A stretch of DNA of 23,989 nt from Clostridium sp. UBA2485 (GCF_002341865.1 NZ_DDOV01000049.1:112247-136235); one strand, 5' to 3'; counted from the first letter of the stretch, positions 8,053-16,605 are shown. The notes: generated by a model not told the origin, from the sequence alone. Program-made: numbers and translations.

Positions 8053-8148
8053 AGCGTGTACCTAAAATGGTGGTTTGTGATACTAGATGTTCCGACTAAA
8101 ATTCTGCTACATTTATTATACTAAGTTAAAAAAGAATTGTAGGAAGTT

Positions 8149-8268
8149 ATGTGTGCTACGAATAGAATTTTTACTGGAATCCTTGTAGGTATAATTTTTA
8201 TAGCGAGGGTTTTTGTGCTTTATAAAAAATTAAGGGTAAGTAATACGGAATCTTCTTATAATACGTAA
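8149..8268 (+). CDS. Possible 39-residue single-helix membrane peptide
   Basis: A short frame from ATG 8149 to TAA 8268 encodes MCATNRIFTGILVGIIFIAR and onward, with one clear transmembrane helix (about residues 7-25) followed by a basic loop YKKLR. AGGAAG lies only 2 bases before the ATG, so the ribosome site is poorly spaced. It lies between the ABM terminator and element A copy 3, exactly where an array gene would be, which mildly supports a real gene. No family is recognised. Confidence 0.35.
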   Translation: MCATNRIFTGILVGIIFIARVFVLYKKLRVSNTESSYNT

Positions 8269-8296
8269 TAATTATATAATTAAATAATTTATTTAT

Positions 8297-8334
8297 AATA
8301 TCGTATTATTCAACATTAGTATGCGGTATTTTTT
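8297..8334 (+). terminator. Array element A, copy 3 (diverged)
   Basis: Left arm AATATCGTATTATTCA, right arm TAGTATGCGGTATTTTTT. The outer stem is kept through two G-T wobbles, which would pair in RNA. Confidence 0.7.
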
Positions 8335-8392
8335 ATTTCGTAATTTAAGTAAAAGACGAATTAGTTAATGAATTCTAAGATACAAAAATTAA

Positions 8393-8422
8393 TTTCTTTG
8401 AAAACTGAATAATACGGTATTA
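8393..8422 (+). repeat. Array element B, copy 3
   Basis: TTTCTTTGAAAA then CTGAATAATACGGTATTAA. A TATAAT box at 8456-8461 lies 34 bases downstream. The sequence from B to this box resembles that after copy 1 (shared AATTAATGG and TGTATAATTGTA), so similarity extends into the promoter. Confidence 0.8.
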
Positions 8423-8693
8423 AGAAATTATATATAATTAATGGATATATTGGTGTATAATTGTAAGATAAAGCGCACTTAATGGCTATTTTCTGCAGTT
8501 TGCATAAAGTAGCGCTTACCGATTAACAATTAAAATATTTCTTTTCTGTACAAATTTTATTTTTTAGATTAAAGTACTAACCTATGTTTCTGGTAGTTTT
8601 TATATATAGTATGAATGTAATTGAGCATTGATGAATAATATATTATGAAAACAGTCTACCAATTTAAGTAAGTTCCAATATAGGAGGTATAAA

Positions 8694-9206
8694 ATGAGTT
8701 ACACTAATCCACATGGCCAGCCACAAGGAATTGCAATGCTTGATACAAATAAATTAAGGGAGATATTAATAGGTGAAATTGATGCGATAAACGGTTATGC
8801 TGACCATATTGCAAATTCAAACATGGAAGACATTAATGCAGCTTGGAAAAGTATCATGAGAGATGAAAAGAAGCACTATGGCATGATTCTTTCATTGCTT
8901 CGTAAATATGATCCAGCACAGTATCGAGCATATTTAGACCATATTGACGATAAAAAAGGACCTAAGTCACCTATGCAAACATATACACCAAACTACGATA
9001 AACAGATAATCTTAAATAATGTAAGACAAGACATAAAAGGCGAATTTGAAGCTGTTATCCTATATGAACAGCAGTTAGCTATTATCCCCTATGATGATGT
9101 CAGGTATGCATTGCACTCAATAATTAATGAAGAGAAAGGGCATGCCGAGCATTTAACACAACTATTATTAAAATATGATACAGACCAATATAACGGTCTT
9201 AAATAA
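8694..9206 (+). CDS. Ferritin-like (rubrerythrin-type) four-helix protein
   Basis: A 170-residue protein with two half-sites of the ferritin-like diiron pattern: ILIGEID (Glu 28) with RDEKKHY (Glu 58, His 61), and GEFEAVILYEQQ (Glu 117/119) with NEEKGHAEH (Glu 147, His 150). The two ExxH motifs and their spacing predict a four-helix bundle binding iron or manganese. There is no rubredoxin domain, so it is not a classical rubrerythrin. Close relatives are annotated only as ferritin-like or rubrerythrin-like proteins; a role in oxidant or metal handling is inference. AGGAGG lies 7 bases upstream of the ATG. The unit is typical of the array: B copy 3, promoter, one gene, A copy 4. Confidence 0.85.
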   Translation: MSYTNPHGQPQGIAMLDTNKLREILIGEIDAINGYADHIANSNMEDINAAWKSIMRDEKKHYGMILSLLRKYDPAQYRAYLDHIDDKKGPKSPMQTYTPNYDKQIILNNVRQDIKGEFEAVILYEQQLAIIPYDDVRYALHSIINEEKGHAEHLTQLLLKYDTDQYNGLK

Positions 9207-9318
9207 AAAAATATTAAATTATTGCCATTTTTTTGTTGACTTGCCAGGAGCGTAACATCCATATTATGTTACATTTTTCTTATAAGATGTAATAGCTATA
9301 AAATCGAATAATTATTCG

Positions 9319-9358
9319 AAATACCGTATTATTCAGAAATGGATTTTACGGTATTTTT
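9319..9358 (+). terminator. Array element A, copy 4
   Basis: Left arm AAATACCGTATTATTCAG, right arm TGGATTTTACGGTATTTTT. Immediately upstream is the perfect palindrome CGAATAATTATTCG (9305-9318), also seen in part before copy 2. Confidence 0.85.
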
Positions 9359-9806
9359 ATTGCGTAATTCAAATATTTTATGACTTTATATTAACTTTAG
9401 TAAGTGATTTACAATACTATATTTAGATGGTCTTTATTAGAATATATTGGAGATAAATAGTAATTGAAATATTTACCTAAAAGAAAGGAAAATAGGTTAG
9501 AGAATCATAATTATTTACAGTTTGGATATTATTTTATAGCCTTATATATTTAAAATAGGATATATATTTTATGTAGTAACATTTAGCGATGAACAATGCT
9601 CACCCCTACGACACCATAAATAATAAATCAGATGAAAGAAGATATTAAAAGACAAGTTGGTTTTCAAATTTAGTAAAAATTATATCATAATTATATTATT
9701 CACAAAGTTAATATAATAACATCTATTAAAGACATTATTGATTCATATTAATGAAGTAAATTAATTATAAAGCAACGTAACTATTGAATATAAAAATATG
9801 GATAAT
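9359..9806 (+). repeat. Array spacer S, long form
   Basis: About 450 bases without a gene. The first 120 bases are nearly identical to 4881-5001. Then AAAATAGGATATATATTTTA (9552-9571) recurs at 12732-12751. A dyad GATGAACAATGCTCACC (9588-9604) followed by CCTACG matches dyads in five other places. The 3' part (AATAATAAATCAGATGAAAG onward) matches the spacer at 22785-22930. Just before B comes GCAACGTAAC, a motif recurring before B copies 5, 8, 11 and 13. Confidence 0.75.
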
Positions 9807-9838
9807 GTTCTTTGAAAAGTGAATAATACGGTAGTTAA
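9807..9838 (+). repeat. Array element B, copy 4
   Basis: GTTCTTTGAAAA then GTGAATAATACGGTAGTTAA, preceded by TATGGATAAT. It lies 79 bases before the GTG start of the hydrolase. Confidence 0.8.
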
Positions 9839-9916
9839 GAGTCAGATCAATTATTCATAAATCTATGCTCAAGTGAATAATGTATTAATAGAATTATTAT
9901 TCATTGGAGGTTATAA

Positions 9917-10729
9917 GTGGGATACTATATTAGGGTAGAACCAAATGTAAAAATTTATGTGGAGGATCTTAACCCAGAGGGAAGGAATACAATCTTGTTT
10001 TTACACGGATGGCCTGGTAGTCATAATTTATTTGAATATCAATTTAATCAGCTTCCCAAGATGGGTTATAGATGCATTGGAATAGATACTAGAGGATTTG
10101 GAGATTCGGATAAACCTTATACAGGTTACGACTACGATCGATTGTCAGATGATGTTAGATGCGTGGTTGACGAATTAGGATTATGTAATTTCACATTGGC
10201 AGGACATTCAACGGGGGGAGCTATAGCTATTCGATATATGGCTCGTCATAGAGGTCATGGAGTATCTAAGCTTGTTCTTATTGCTGCAGGAGCTCCTAGT
10301 GTTATCAAGCGTTCGAATTTTCCATATGGTTTAGATAAAGAAGAAGTAATCAAAATTATTCAGGGAACATATACTGATCGTCCTAAAATGCTACAGGATT
10401 TCGGAGACATATTTTTCTTTCAGCATATAACTGAGGCATTATCTGATTGGTTCTTCCAATTGGGATTACAAGCAGCTGGATGGGCAACTGCGAGTATTGC
10501 AAATACTTGGTTACGTGAAGTATTATTTTCTGATTTAGAAAAAATAAATGTTCCGACTTTAATTATCCACGGCATTCATGACAAAGTTGTTCCATTCTCA
10601 TTAGGTGAAGTACAAAATCAATGTATTAGAAATTCGAAGCTTATACCATTTAAATTTAGCGGTCACGCATCATTTTATGACGAACAAGACAAATTTAACA
10701 AAGAATTGATTAGATTTATTGAAGAATAA
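9917..10729 (+). CDS. Alpha/beta hydrolase, haloperoxidase/esterase-like
   Basis: A 270-residue cytoplasmic alpha/beta hydrolase with no signal peptide. Visible features: HGWPG oxyanion motif (30-34), DTRGFGDSDKP (57-67), nucleophile elbow AGHSTGG (Ser 98), acid GIHDKVVPF (Asp 222) and catalytic GHASFYDE (His 250). The full triad is present and the length is normal for the chloroperoxidase / epoxide-hydrolase-like group; substrate unknown. It starts with GTG at 9917, with TTGGAGG 9 bases upstream. The unit is B copy 4 - gene - A copy 5. It is unrelated in detail to the exported hydrolase at 385-1272. Confidence 0.87.
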   Translation: MGYYIRVEPNVKIYVEDLNPEGRNTILFLHGWPGSHNLFEYQFNQLPKMGYRCIGIDTRGFGDSDKPYTGYDYDRLSDDVRCVVDELGLCNFTLAGHSTGGAIAIRYMARHRGHGVSKLVLIAAGAPSVIKRSNFPYGLDKEEVIKIIQGTYTDRPKMLQDFGDIFFFQHITEALSDWFFQLGLQAAGWATASIANTWLREVLFSDLEKINVPTLIIHGIHDKVVPFSLGEVQNQCIRNSKLIPFKFSGHASFYDEQDKFNKELIRFIEE

Positions 10730-10784
10730 ATTTTTCCAACAGAAAGTGCCATAATAAAAATATTGAAAGCTAATAATTAATCTT

Positions 10785-10821
10785 GATACCGTATTATTCA
10801 ATTAAATGTTACGGTATTTTT
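10785..10821 (+). terminator. Array element A, copy 5
   Basis: Left arm GATACCGTATTATTCAAT, right arm ATGTTACGGTATTTTTG. The outer ATACCGTA/TACGGTAT stem is intact; the inner stem is degraded. Confidence 0.75.
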
Positions 10822-10872
10822 GTTTTCTAATTTAATATTCAATTAACGTATTGGCTTATAGCAAATTTATTA

Positions 10873-10919
10873 TTTGGATATTTAATATATTCAGTAAAGG
10901 ACTATATTAAATATCCAAA
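10873..10919. repeat. 17-bp perfect inverted repeat within a spacer
   Basis: TTTGGATATTTAATATA (10873-10889) is exactly complementary to TATATTAAATATCCAAA (10903-10919) around a 13-base loop. No T-run follows, and the sequence is not shared with the other spacers; here it replaces most of S. It may be the remnant of a small mobile repeat or a bidirectional terminator. Confidence 0.7.
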
Positions 10920-10987
10920 GAGGCAATAGTTAAATCGCAACACAAATATTAGATGACGTAACTATTTAAATTGAGGATATGAGTAAT

Positions 10988-11017
10988 GTTCTTTAAAAAT
11001 TGAATAATAGGGTATTG
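10988..11017 (+). repeat. Array element B, copy 5
   Basis: GTTCTTTAAAAA then TTGAATAATAGGGTATTGAA, preceded by GACGTAAC (10953-10960). The CGG of the core has changed to GGG. A TATAAT-type box lies downstream near 11075. Confidence 0.75.
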
Positions 11018-11246
11018 AAATAATTTATTTTAATAGAGAAGCCATATTATAATTTGAATGTAAATTAAGTTATAATATTAGAATATTATAACTTAGGTAT
11101 AAGGATATTAAATAGCAAATATAATAGTAGAAGGTATGACATGTAATATCTAAATTATACTCATAACAATCAATTGCTACTCGCTTTACTATTGTTATTA
11201 TTTGTGATATTATGATAAAAATATTTTATTTTTGGAGGAATTAATA

Positions 11247-12566
11247 ATGGAAACAGACCCTGAACCCGCGAATTTAACTTCACAATTAATTTTAATAGTC
11301 ATTTTAACATTGATAAATGCATTTTTCGCGTCAGCTGAGATGGCTATAGTATCTTTAAATAAGAACAAGATGAAAATTCTTGCAGAAGAGGGAAATAAGA
11401 AAGCAAAACTACTATTAAAACTTATGGAGGAGCCAACGAAATTCTTATCTACTATTCAAGTAGGAATAACTCTTGCTGGATTTTTTTCTAGTGCTTCTGC
11501 CGCTACTGGATTATCAGGTGATTTAGCGCAATATCTAAATAGATTTAATATTCCTTATAGTGGACAAATAGCCTTAATAATAGTAACTATTATACTTTCT
11601 TATATAACATTAGTATTTGGTGAATTATTTCCTAAGAGAGTAGCACTACAAAAATCAGAGACAATAGCAATGATTTCCGTAATGCCTATACTATATATAT
11701 CTAAAATAACTGTACCATTTGTAAAACTACTTTCAGCATCAACTAATATTTTGATTAGATTATTTGGTCTTGAAATAGATGGTTTAGATGAAAAGGTGTC
11801 AAAAGAAGAGATTAAGTCTTTGGTAGAAGTTGGACAAGAACATGGAGTTATAAATGAAACTGAAAAAGAAATGATAAATAGTATATTTGATTTTGATGAT
11901 AAATTAGCAGATGAAGTAATGACACCAAGAACTGAAGTATACTTAATTAATATAGATACTCCTTTAAGTGAAATCTTAGATAAATTAATAGAAGGAAGAT
12001 ATTCAAGAATTCCTGTGTATGAGGGACAGATTGATAATATTATTGGTATTCTTTATATGAAAGATTTCTTCATTGAAGCAAGAAAGTATGGTTTTGAAAA
12101 TGTAGATATTAGAAGTATATTACAACGACCATATTTTGTCCCAGAAACAAAAAATATTGATGAGTTATTTAAAGAATTACAAGCCTCTAGAAAGCATATG
12201 GCGATATTAATTGATGAATATGGAGGGTTCTCAGGAATAGTATCCATAGAGGATCTTATTGAAGAAGTTATGGGTAACATAGAGGATGAATATGATGAAG
12301 ATGGACCAGCTATAAAGAAAATTGATAACAATACTTTTATAATAGATGGTATGCTTTCACTAGATGATTTTAGTGATTATTTTCATATAGATATTGAAAG
12401 TGACAATTACGATACAGTAAGTGGATTTATTGTTGACCTTCTTGGACGTATTCCAGAGACTACTGAGGAAGAAAATATTGAATATGAAAATTTAATATTT
12501 AAGTTAGAACAAATAAAAGAAAAAAGAATTGAGAAAATAAAAGTTTATATTCAAGTAAAAGCTTAG
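11247..12566 (+). CDS. CNNM/CorC (hemolysin C-type) membrane protein with CBS pair
   Basis: A 439-residue integral membrane protein of the CNNM/CorC family (older name hemolysin-like, TlyC/YhdP type), linked to divalent cation (Mg2+) efflux. The DUF21 membrane region spans about 10-190, with helices such as LILIVILTLINAFFASAEMA and LIIVTIILSYITLVFGELFP. A CBS pair follows at about 205-335 (MTPRTEVYLI; SRIPVYEG; AILIDEYGGFSGIVSIEDL), and a CorC_HlyC domain ends the protein (about 350-435). I chose the ATG at 11247 because TTGGAGG (11232-11238) reads as its ribosome site rather than as a TTG start. Family-typical length. It is alone in its unit, between B copy 5 and A copy 6. Confidence 0.92.
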   Translation: METDPEPANLTSQLILIVILTLINAFFASAEMAIVSLNKNKMKILAEEGNKKAKLLLKLMEEPTKFLSTIQVGITLAGFFSSASAATGLSGDLAQYLNRFNIPYSGQIALIIVTIILSYITLVFGELFPKRVALQKSETIAMISVMPILYISKITVPFVKLLSASTNILIRLFGLEIDGLDEKVSKEEIKSLVEVGQEHGVINETEKEMINSIFDFDDKLADEVMTPRTEVYLINIDTPLSEILDKLIEGRYSRIPVYEGQIDNIIGILYMKDFFIEARKYGFENVDIRSILQRPYFVPETKNIDELFKELQASRKHMAILIDEYGGFSGIVSIEDLIEEVMGNIEDEYDEDGPAIKKIDNNTFIIDGMLSLDDFSDYFHIDIESDNYDTVSGFIVDLLGRIPETTEEENIEYENLIFKLEQIKEKRIEKIKVYIQVKA

Positions 12567-12638
12567 TTTTGTATTAATTATATAAAACTATAATCTTATA
12601 TAATTAATTATTTAATATAAAAATAAATAGTAATAACC

Positions 12639-12678
12639 AATACCGTATTATTCAAACGTGAATTTTACGGTGTTTTTT
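12639..12678 (+). terminator. Array element A, copy 6
   Basis: Left arm AATACCGTATTATTCA, right arm TGAATTTTACGGTGTTTTTT, with one G-T wobble in the outer stem. It follows the CNNM gene by about 70 bases. Confidence 0.85.
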
Positions 12679-13056
12679 CGTTGTAATACAAATATCTTAT
12701 GATTTATATCAACTTATAACCATGTATGTTTAAAATAGGATATATATTTTATGTAGTAACATGTAAGGGTAAACAGTATTCATCAGTTCTTTTTAATACG
12801 TCTTATAGTTTAATATTTATTCAATAATATATGGTAAACACTATTCACCGCTACGGTTAATCAATTCTAAATTTCTCAGTTACCACTGAGAAATATCCGA
12901 AATTGTGAACTGTGAGTTTTGAGTTTAGTAGTTTTAGTGACAATACCAATAAGCATTAATTATTTTCAGAGATAGATTAAATTTAGGAGTGGTATATCTA
13001 TACATTACATGCTCATTTTCATTGGCGGCTGTTAAGCAAATTATGAATCGTTGATA
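12679..13056 (+). repeat. Array spacer S, rearranged form
   Basis: No gene. It shares AAAATAGGATATATATTTTA (12732-12751) with the spacer at 9552 and carries two copies of the recurring dyad: GGTAAACAGTATTCATC (12768-12784) and GGTAAACACTATTCACC (12833-12849). Sequence after 12870 is not seen in other spacers and contains an isolated perfect hairpin. Confidence 0.65.
12871..12894. other. Perfect 10-bp hairpin with 4-base loop
   Basis: ATTTCTCAGT and ACTGAGAAAT around TACC. It has no T-run on the + strand and only a short one on the minus strand, so it is more likely a binding site or structural element than a terminator. Not found elsewhere in the window. Confidence 0.55.
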
Positions 13057-13080
13057 AGTGAAGTAATACGATGTTTAAAA
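13057..13080 (+). repeat. Array element B, degenerate copy
   Basis: AAGTGAAGTAATACGATGTT resembles the second half of B copy 4 (AAGTGAATAATACGGTAGTT), but the boxA-like half is not preserved. It occupies the expected position, about 210 bases before the next gene. Confidence 0.45.
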
Positions 13081-13167
13081 TAGAAAAATTTATATTCTTA
13101 TACAAAGGATATAAGTAATAATGAGTAACTTCATATAATATCCTAGTAATAATGAAACGAAGTTTTA

Positions 13168-13250
13168 GTAATTCCGCAAGTCTAAACTTCCTGTCCGTGG
13201 AGGGATGATAGATATAAATAGCGACAAGGAGTAGTTTTTACGGAATTGTA
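13168..13250 (+). other. Possible structured 5' leader of the S66 peptidase gene
   Basis: A locally GC-richer stretch stands out from AT-rich surroundings. AATTCCG (13170-13176) can pair with CGGAATT (13241-13247), enclosing a second helix of CTTCC (13187-13191) with GGAGG (13199-13203). No known riboswitch class is recognised and no terminator is evident. It could be an uncharacterised RNA element or inserted foreign sequence. Confidence 0.3.
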
Positions 13251-13289
13251 AGATTATACACTATTAAGTTATTTAGAAGGTGAATAAGT

Positions 13290-14213
13290 ATGGCAACAAG
13301 ACCACAAATTTTACGTACAGGAGATACAATCGGAATAGTTACTTTAGGGAGTCCATTATCTGCAAATGCCATTAATACTGGCATACAGACTCTTAATAAT
13401 ATGGGCTTTAATGTAGTTTTAGGAAAATATGTATATTCTTCTAATGGATATCTTGCAGCCACAGAAGAAGAGAGGGCCTCTGATTTGATGGAGATGTTTA
13501 AAAACCCTGATGTGAAGGCTATCATACCCTCAAGGGGTGGAGTAGGTGTTGCAGGTATTATACCATATCTTGATTACTCTGTCATTGCACAGAATCCTAA
13601 AATTATCACAGGGTACAGTGATATAACAATTTTATTAAATGTTTTGTATGAATGGGCTGACTTAATTACTTTTCATAGTCTTCTTTTAATAGACTTTAAA
13701 CCGACTACTCCTGAATACAACTTCAATCAGTTTTTCACTGCTACGTCTACACTTACCTCACCAAGGGAACTTGAAAATCCTCCTGGAATGCCTCTAATAA
13801 GCAGAATCCCTGGAAATGTAACAGGCCCTATAGTAGGAGGTAACCTTACATCCTTTGTAGATAATCTTGGCACCCCATTTGAAGTTGATACCAAAGGAAA
13901 GATAATATTAATCGAAGAAGTTCATGAGCCTATTAATACAGTTTACAGGTATATAAACCATCTAATATTAGCAGGTAAATTTAGAGATTGTGCAGGGATT
14001 ATTATGGGTGAATGTACGAATTGTCCGATTGCATATGGTAAGTCATATGAAGATTTAATTAATGAAGTTATAGTGCCATTGAATAAACCTCTTATGACAA
14101 ATTTAGCATCAGGGCATGGCAGATACAAGATGGCTATACCTATAGGTGCTCAAGCTAACCTTAACACTTATAACAATACATTGACAATACTTGAACCAAC
14201 AGTGCGTATATAA
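13290..14213 (+). CDS. S66-family LD-carboxypeptidase / MccF-like protein
   Basis: A 307-residue serine peptidase of family S66, which includes cytoplasmic LD-carboxypeptidases (murein tetrapeptide recycling) and MccF-type microcin-C immunity enzymes. The nucleophile lies in ITGYSDIT (Ser 110), the catalytic Glu in ILIEEVHE (209/210) and the His in ASGHGRYK (His 276), the usual Ser-Glu-His order. SRGGVGVAGIIPYLD (81-95) matches the conserved glycine-rich segment before the nucleophile. Choosing between recycling and antibiotic-peptide immunity is not possible from sequence; accessory placement makes a self-immunity-like role conceivable. The ribosome site (AGAAGGTGA) is modest. The unit runs from degenerate B to A copy 7. 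Confidence 0.88.
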   Translation: MATRPQILRTGDTIGIVTLGSPLSANAINTGIQTLNNMGFNVVLGKYVYSSNGYLAATEEERASDLMEMFKNPDVKAIIPSRGGVGVAGIIPYLDYSVIAQNPKIITGYSDITILLNVLYEWADLITFHSLLLIDFKPTTPEYNFNQFFTATSTLTSPRELENPPGMPLISRIPGNVTGPIVGGNLTSFVDNLGTPFEVDTKGKIILIEEVHEPINTVYRYINHLILAGKFRDCAGIIMGECTNCPIAYGKSYEDLINEVIVPLNKPLMTNLASGHGRYKMAIPIGAQANLNTYNNTLTILEPTVRI

Positions 14214-14237
14214 AGAGATAGAACGTTTTTTCGATTA

Positions 14238-14269
14238 TTATGGAATAAGGTAACCATTTTATTCCATAA
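14238..14269 (+). terminator. 11-bp hairpin downstream of the S66 gene
   Basis: TTATGGAATAA (14238-14248) is exactly complementary to TTATTCCATAA (14259-14269), 25 bases after the stop codon. There is no strong T-run, so termination efficiency is doubtful. The array A hairpin follows 130 bases later. Confidence 0.4.
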
Positions 14270-14398
14270 GATTATTTATGTTTATTCACGGAATAAATCA
14301 TTTACTTCTGCATATCAAATTCTGATGGACACCACTATATACACATCAATGCCGACAATTCTGATTTAGCGCCACAACTGAAAAAACGAAGGATTCAT

Positions 14399-14439
14399 AA
14401 AACACCGTATTATTCATAACTGAATTTTACGGTTTCTTT
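14399..14439 (+). terminator. Array element A, copy 7
   Basis: Left arm AAACACCGTATTATTCAT, right arm TGAATTTTACGGTTTCTTT; the T-run is interrupted by one C. Preceded by GCGCCACAACTG (14351-14362), the same motif as before copy 2. Confidence 0.8.
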
Positions 14440-14600
14440 ACGCCGCATTTCATACTGACTTTAATAAGTAGCTTATAATAATATGATAGATAATGTTATT
14501 TATAAAATAAGGAGAGTAATTATTTTTATTGAAATAGGAAGAAGGAGAACAATACTTTATAGGGAATATATTACAATTAAATATTGAACTAAATTTATAA
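14440..14600 (+). repeat. Array spacer S, 5' part only
   Basis: Includes CTTTAATAAGTAGCTTATA, also present at about 22691. A stretch from about 14518 (TATTTTTATTGAAATAGGA through TAGGGAATATATT) matches 20243-20293. The gene follows without a recognisable B element, so part of the module has been lost. Confidence 0.65.
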
Positions 14601-14679
14601 AAATAAGCTTTAAATGGAATTTAGTACAATAAAAATAAAACTTGCATTATAATAGGATTTTTATGGAAGGATGAATTTT

Positions 14680-15174
14680 ATGGACATAATACTAAAAACA
14701 AGAAGGACTGATCATGTAGTAACCTTTTGGGAAAAAACTCAAGATGAAGAAATAAAAAAAATATTTCCCTTTAGTATTAAATCTTTAGACGAAGCATTAA
14801 GATTATTTGAGGAGTCTCTAAAAGAAGATGCTTTGAGCTACGGCAAAGTAATCTATTTTGAAGGAAAATATGTTGGAGATATTTGGTGTTATAGTATAGA
14901 TGAAAGTAATGAAAAAATGTCTATGCTAAGTGTTGTCATCTTTGAAAAGGAGTTATGGGGTAAGGGGATAGCAACAGAGGTTACAAAAGCTTTTGTTAAA
15001 GAAGTATTCAATAAGTTTGATATAGAAAAAATTGGAGCCTTTACATATTCCAATAATTATGGATCAATAGGACTATTAGAGAAAGTTGGATTTGTAAGAA
15101 TTGAAACATTTGTTGAAGATGGAATTGAATCAATGTATTTTGAAATACAGGATAAAAGAGAGAAGAGGTACTAA
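14680..15174 (+). CDS. GNAT N-acetyltransferase
   Basis: A 164-residue GNAT protein. Motif A is VVIFEKELWGKGIATEVTKA (about 85-104, with W-G-K-G-I-A as the acetyl-CoA loop), followed by IGAFTYSNNYGSIGLLEKVG, the usual beta-5/alpha-4 segment. The ATG at 14680 is preferred: GGAAGG lies 9 bases upstream, whereas for the ATG at 14671 it abuts the start. Acceptor unknown. The next gene (APH-fold kinase) begins about 190 bases on, with no A or B element between, so this may be a two-gene unit or a junction that has lost its repeats. Confidence 0.87.
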   Translation: MDIILKTRRTDHVVTFWEKTQDEEIKKIFPFSIKSLDEALRLFEESLKEDALSYGKVIYFEGKYVGDIWCYSIDESNEKMSMLSVVIFEKELWGKGIATEVTKAFVKEVFNKFDIEKIGAFTYSNNYGSIGLLEKVGFVRIETFVEDGIESMYFEIQDKREKRY

Positions 15175-15366
15175 GAGAATATGATGCTAGCTATAGTATT
15201 ATATATGAGAAAAGTAGAATGTTTTAAATAAAGCTAAGAAATTTGTTATTAATAAAGTATAATAATGAGATATTGTATTCAAATAATTTACTGATTTGAT
15301 TATTTATCAATTAAAAAATCTGAAAATAGATAATCTTGCATGAATTGTTGCGAATAGGGAGGAAAA

Positions 15367-16371
15367 ATGAAAGATAATAATTTAATTCTAAAGCAAGCTT
15401 TTAAACTTTTCCAATTAAATATACTGGAAGTTAATATTAATAAAATTGGCAATTCAGCTAATCTTATTTACGAGTTACAAAATGAAAACAATGCATATAT
15501 TTTAAGAATTTCAAAACAAAATTCCTGTAATTTATCACGTTATGAGGCTGAAATGTATTATATAAATTATCTATTTCATATGAAAGTAAATGTATCAAAA
15601 ATTATACCATCTATAAATAATAAGCTTGTAGAAGTTATATATGATAATGACCAATGCTATTTTGTTTCAGTGTTTGAAAAAGCTAATGGACACCCTCCAA
15701 GAGTGGATAATGTTAATGAATGGAACGAATCATTATTTTATCAATGGGGAAAAACAATGGGCAAGATTCATTGTTTAACGAAGGATTATATACCGAAAGA
15801 AAGAATAGTTGCAAGGGAACAGTGGAATGAAGACATCAATTTTAGAGAAGGATATAGAATTACTAAAGAGGATTTTGCTATTTATAACATATGGACAGAA
15901 ATAATAAATGAAATGAATACTTTGCCTAAAGATAAGGACTCTTATGGGTTGATACACAATGATTTCCATCAATATAATTTTTTTATTCATGATGGTAGTA
16001 TAATAGTCTTTGATTTTGATGATTGTTTATATCATTGGTATGTTTGTGATATTGCAATTGCTCTTTATCATTCTTTACAAACAGTTCCTATAAGGAACGC
16101 ACAAGAGCGTATAGAGTTTGGAGTTAAGTTTATTGAAAGTTTCTTAAAAGGATATTTAGAAGAAAATAAAATTGAAGAAGAATGGATAGAAAGAATACCA
16201 TTATTTTTAGAATATAGAAGGATTTGCTCATATAACTTTATTTTAAAATTATGGACAAATTATGAGATTAATGATTCACAGAAAGAGTATTTAAAAGATA
16301 TGAAATATAATATTGAGAATCGACTACCTTATATTGATATAGATTTTAAAAGGTTGAAAAAAATTAAATGA
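15367..16371 (+). CDS. APH-fold phosphotransferase (aminoglycoside/choline kinase-like)
   Basis: A 334-residue protein kinase-like fold enzyme of the APH/choline-kinase family. Brenner-type catalytic loop HNDFHQYN (197-204, catalytic Asp 199 and metal-binding Asn 204) and metal motif FDFDDC (215-220) are intact. The N-lobe contains AYILRIS (43-49), typical of COG2334-like members such as homoserine kinase II/SrkA-type proteins. It phosphorylates a small hydroxylated molecule or residue; whether it confers aminoglycoside resistance cannot be said, and the LRIS form points rather to the metabolic branch. GGGAGG lies 5 bases before the ATG. No A hairpin follows; B copy 8 begins 75 bases after the stop. 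Confidence 0.87.
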   Translation: MKDNNLILKQAFKLFQLNILEVNINKIGNSANLIYELQNENNAYILRISKQNSCNLSRYEAEMYYINYLFHMKVNVSKIIPSINNKLVEVIYDNDQCYFVSVFEKANGHPPRVDNVNEWNESLFYQWGKTMGKIHCLTKDYIPKERIVAREQWNEDINFREGYRITKEDFAIYNIWTEIINEMNTLPKDKDSYGLIHNDFHQYNFFIHDGSIIVFDFDDCLYHWYVCDIAIALYHSLQTVPIRNAQERIEFGVKFIESFLKGYLEENKIEEEWIERIPLFLEYRRICSYNFILKLWTNYEINDSQKEYLKDMKYNIENRLPYIDIDFKRLKKIK

Positions 16372-16446
16372 CTTAGGCTACTATAGTTTGTTTCATAATT
16401 TAATTAAAATGCGACGTAACATTAGAAATTTAAAGTACGAATAATA

Positions 16447-16474
16447 GTCTTTGAAAATTGAGTATATAGTATTA
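16447..16474 (+). repeat. Array element B, copy 8
   Basis: GTCTTTGAAAATTG followed by a diverged AGTATATAGTATTA. It is preceded by GCGACGTAAC (16411-16420) and AGTACGAATAAT, the standard left extension. The CGG core is lost, so complementarity to the A arms is reduced here. Confidence 0.7.
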
Positions 16475-16605
16475 GAATATTTATCGCTTAGTTTATCAAG
16501 TACATTCATCTATATTTTGTATTATATGTTACAATTTTATATAAATGGTTCTTCATTGTAGAGAACAATAAGCAAAGACTATTTACATTAGATTGGGAGG
16601 TTTAG

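Noticed and set aside
11232..11246. TTG start for the CNNM/CorC gene
   Set aside because: The TTGGAGG at this position works better as the ribosome site for the ATG at 11247.
15367..16371. Aminoglycoside resistance as a firm function
   Set aside because: The fold is clear but the N-lobe form resembles metabolic COG2334-like kinases; resistance cannot be claimed from sequence.
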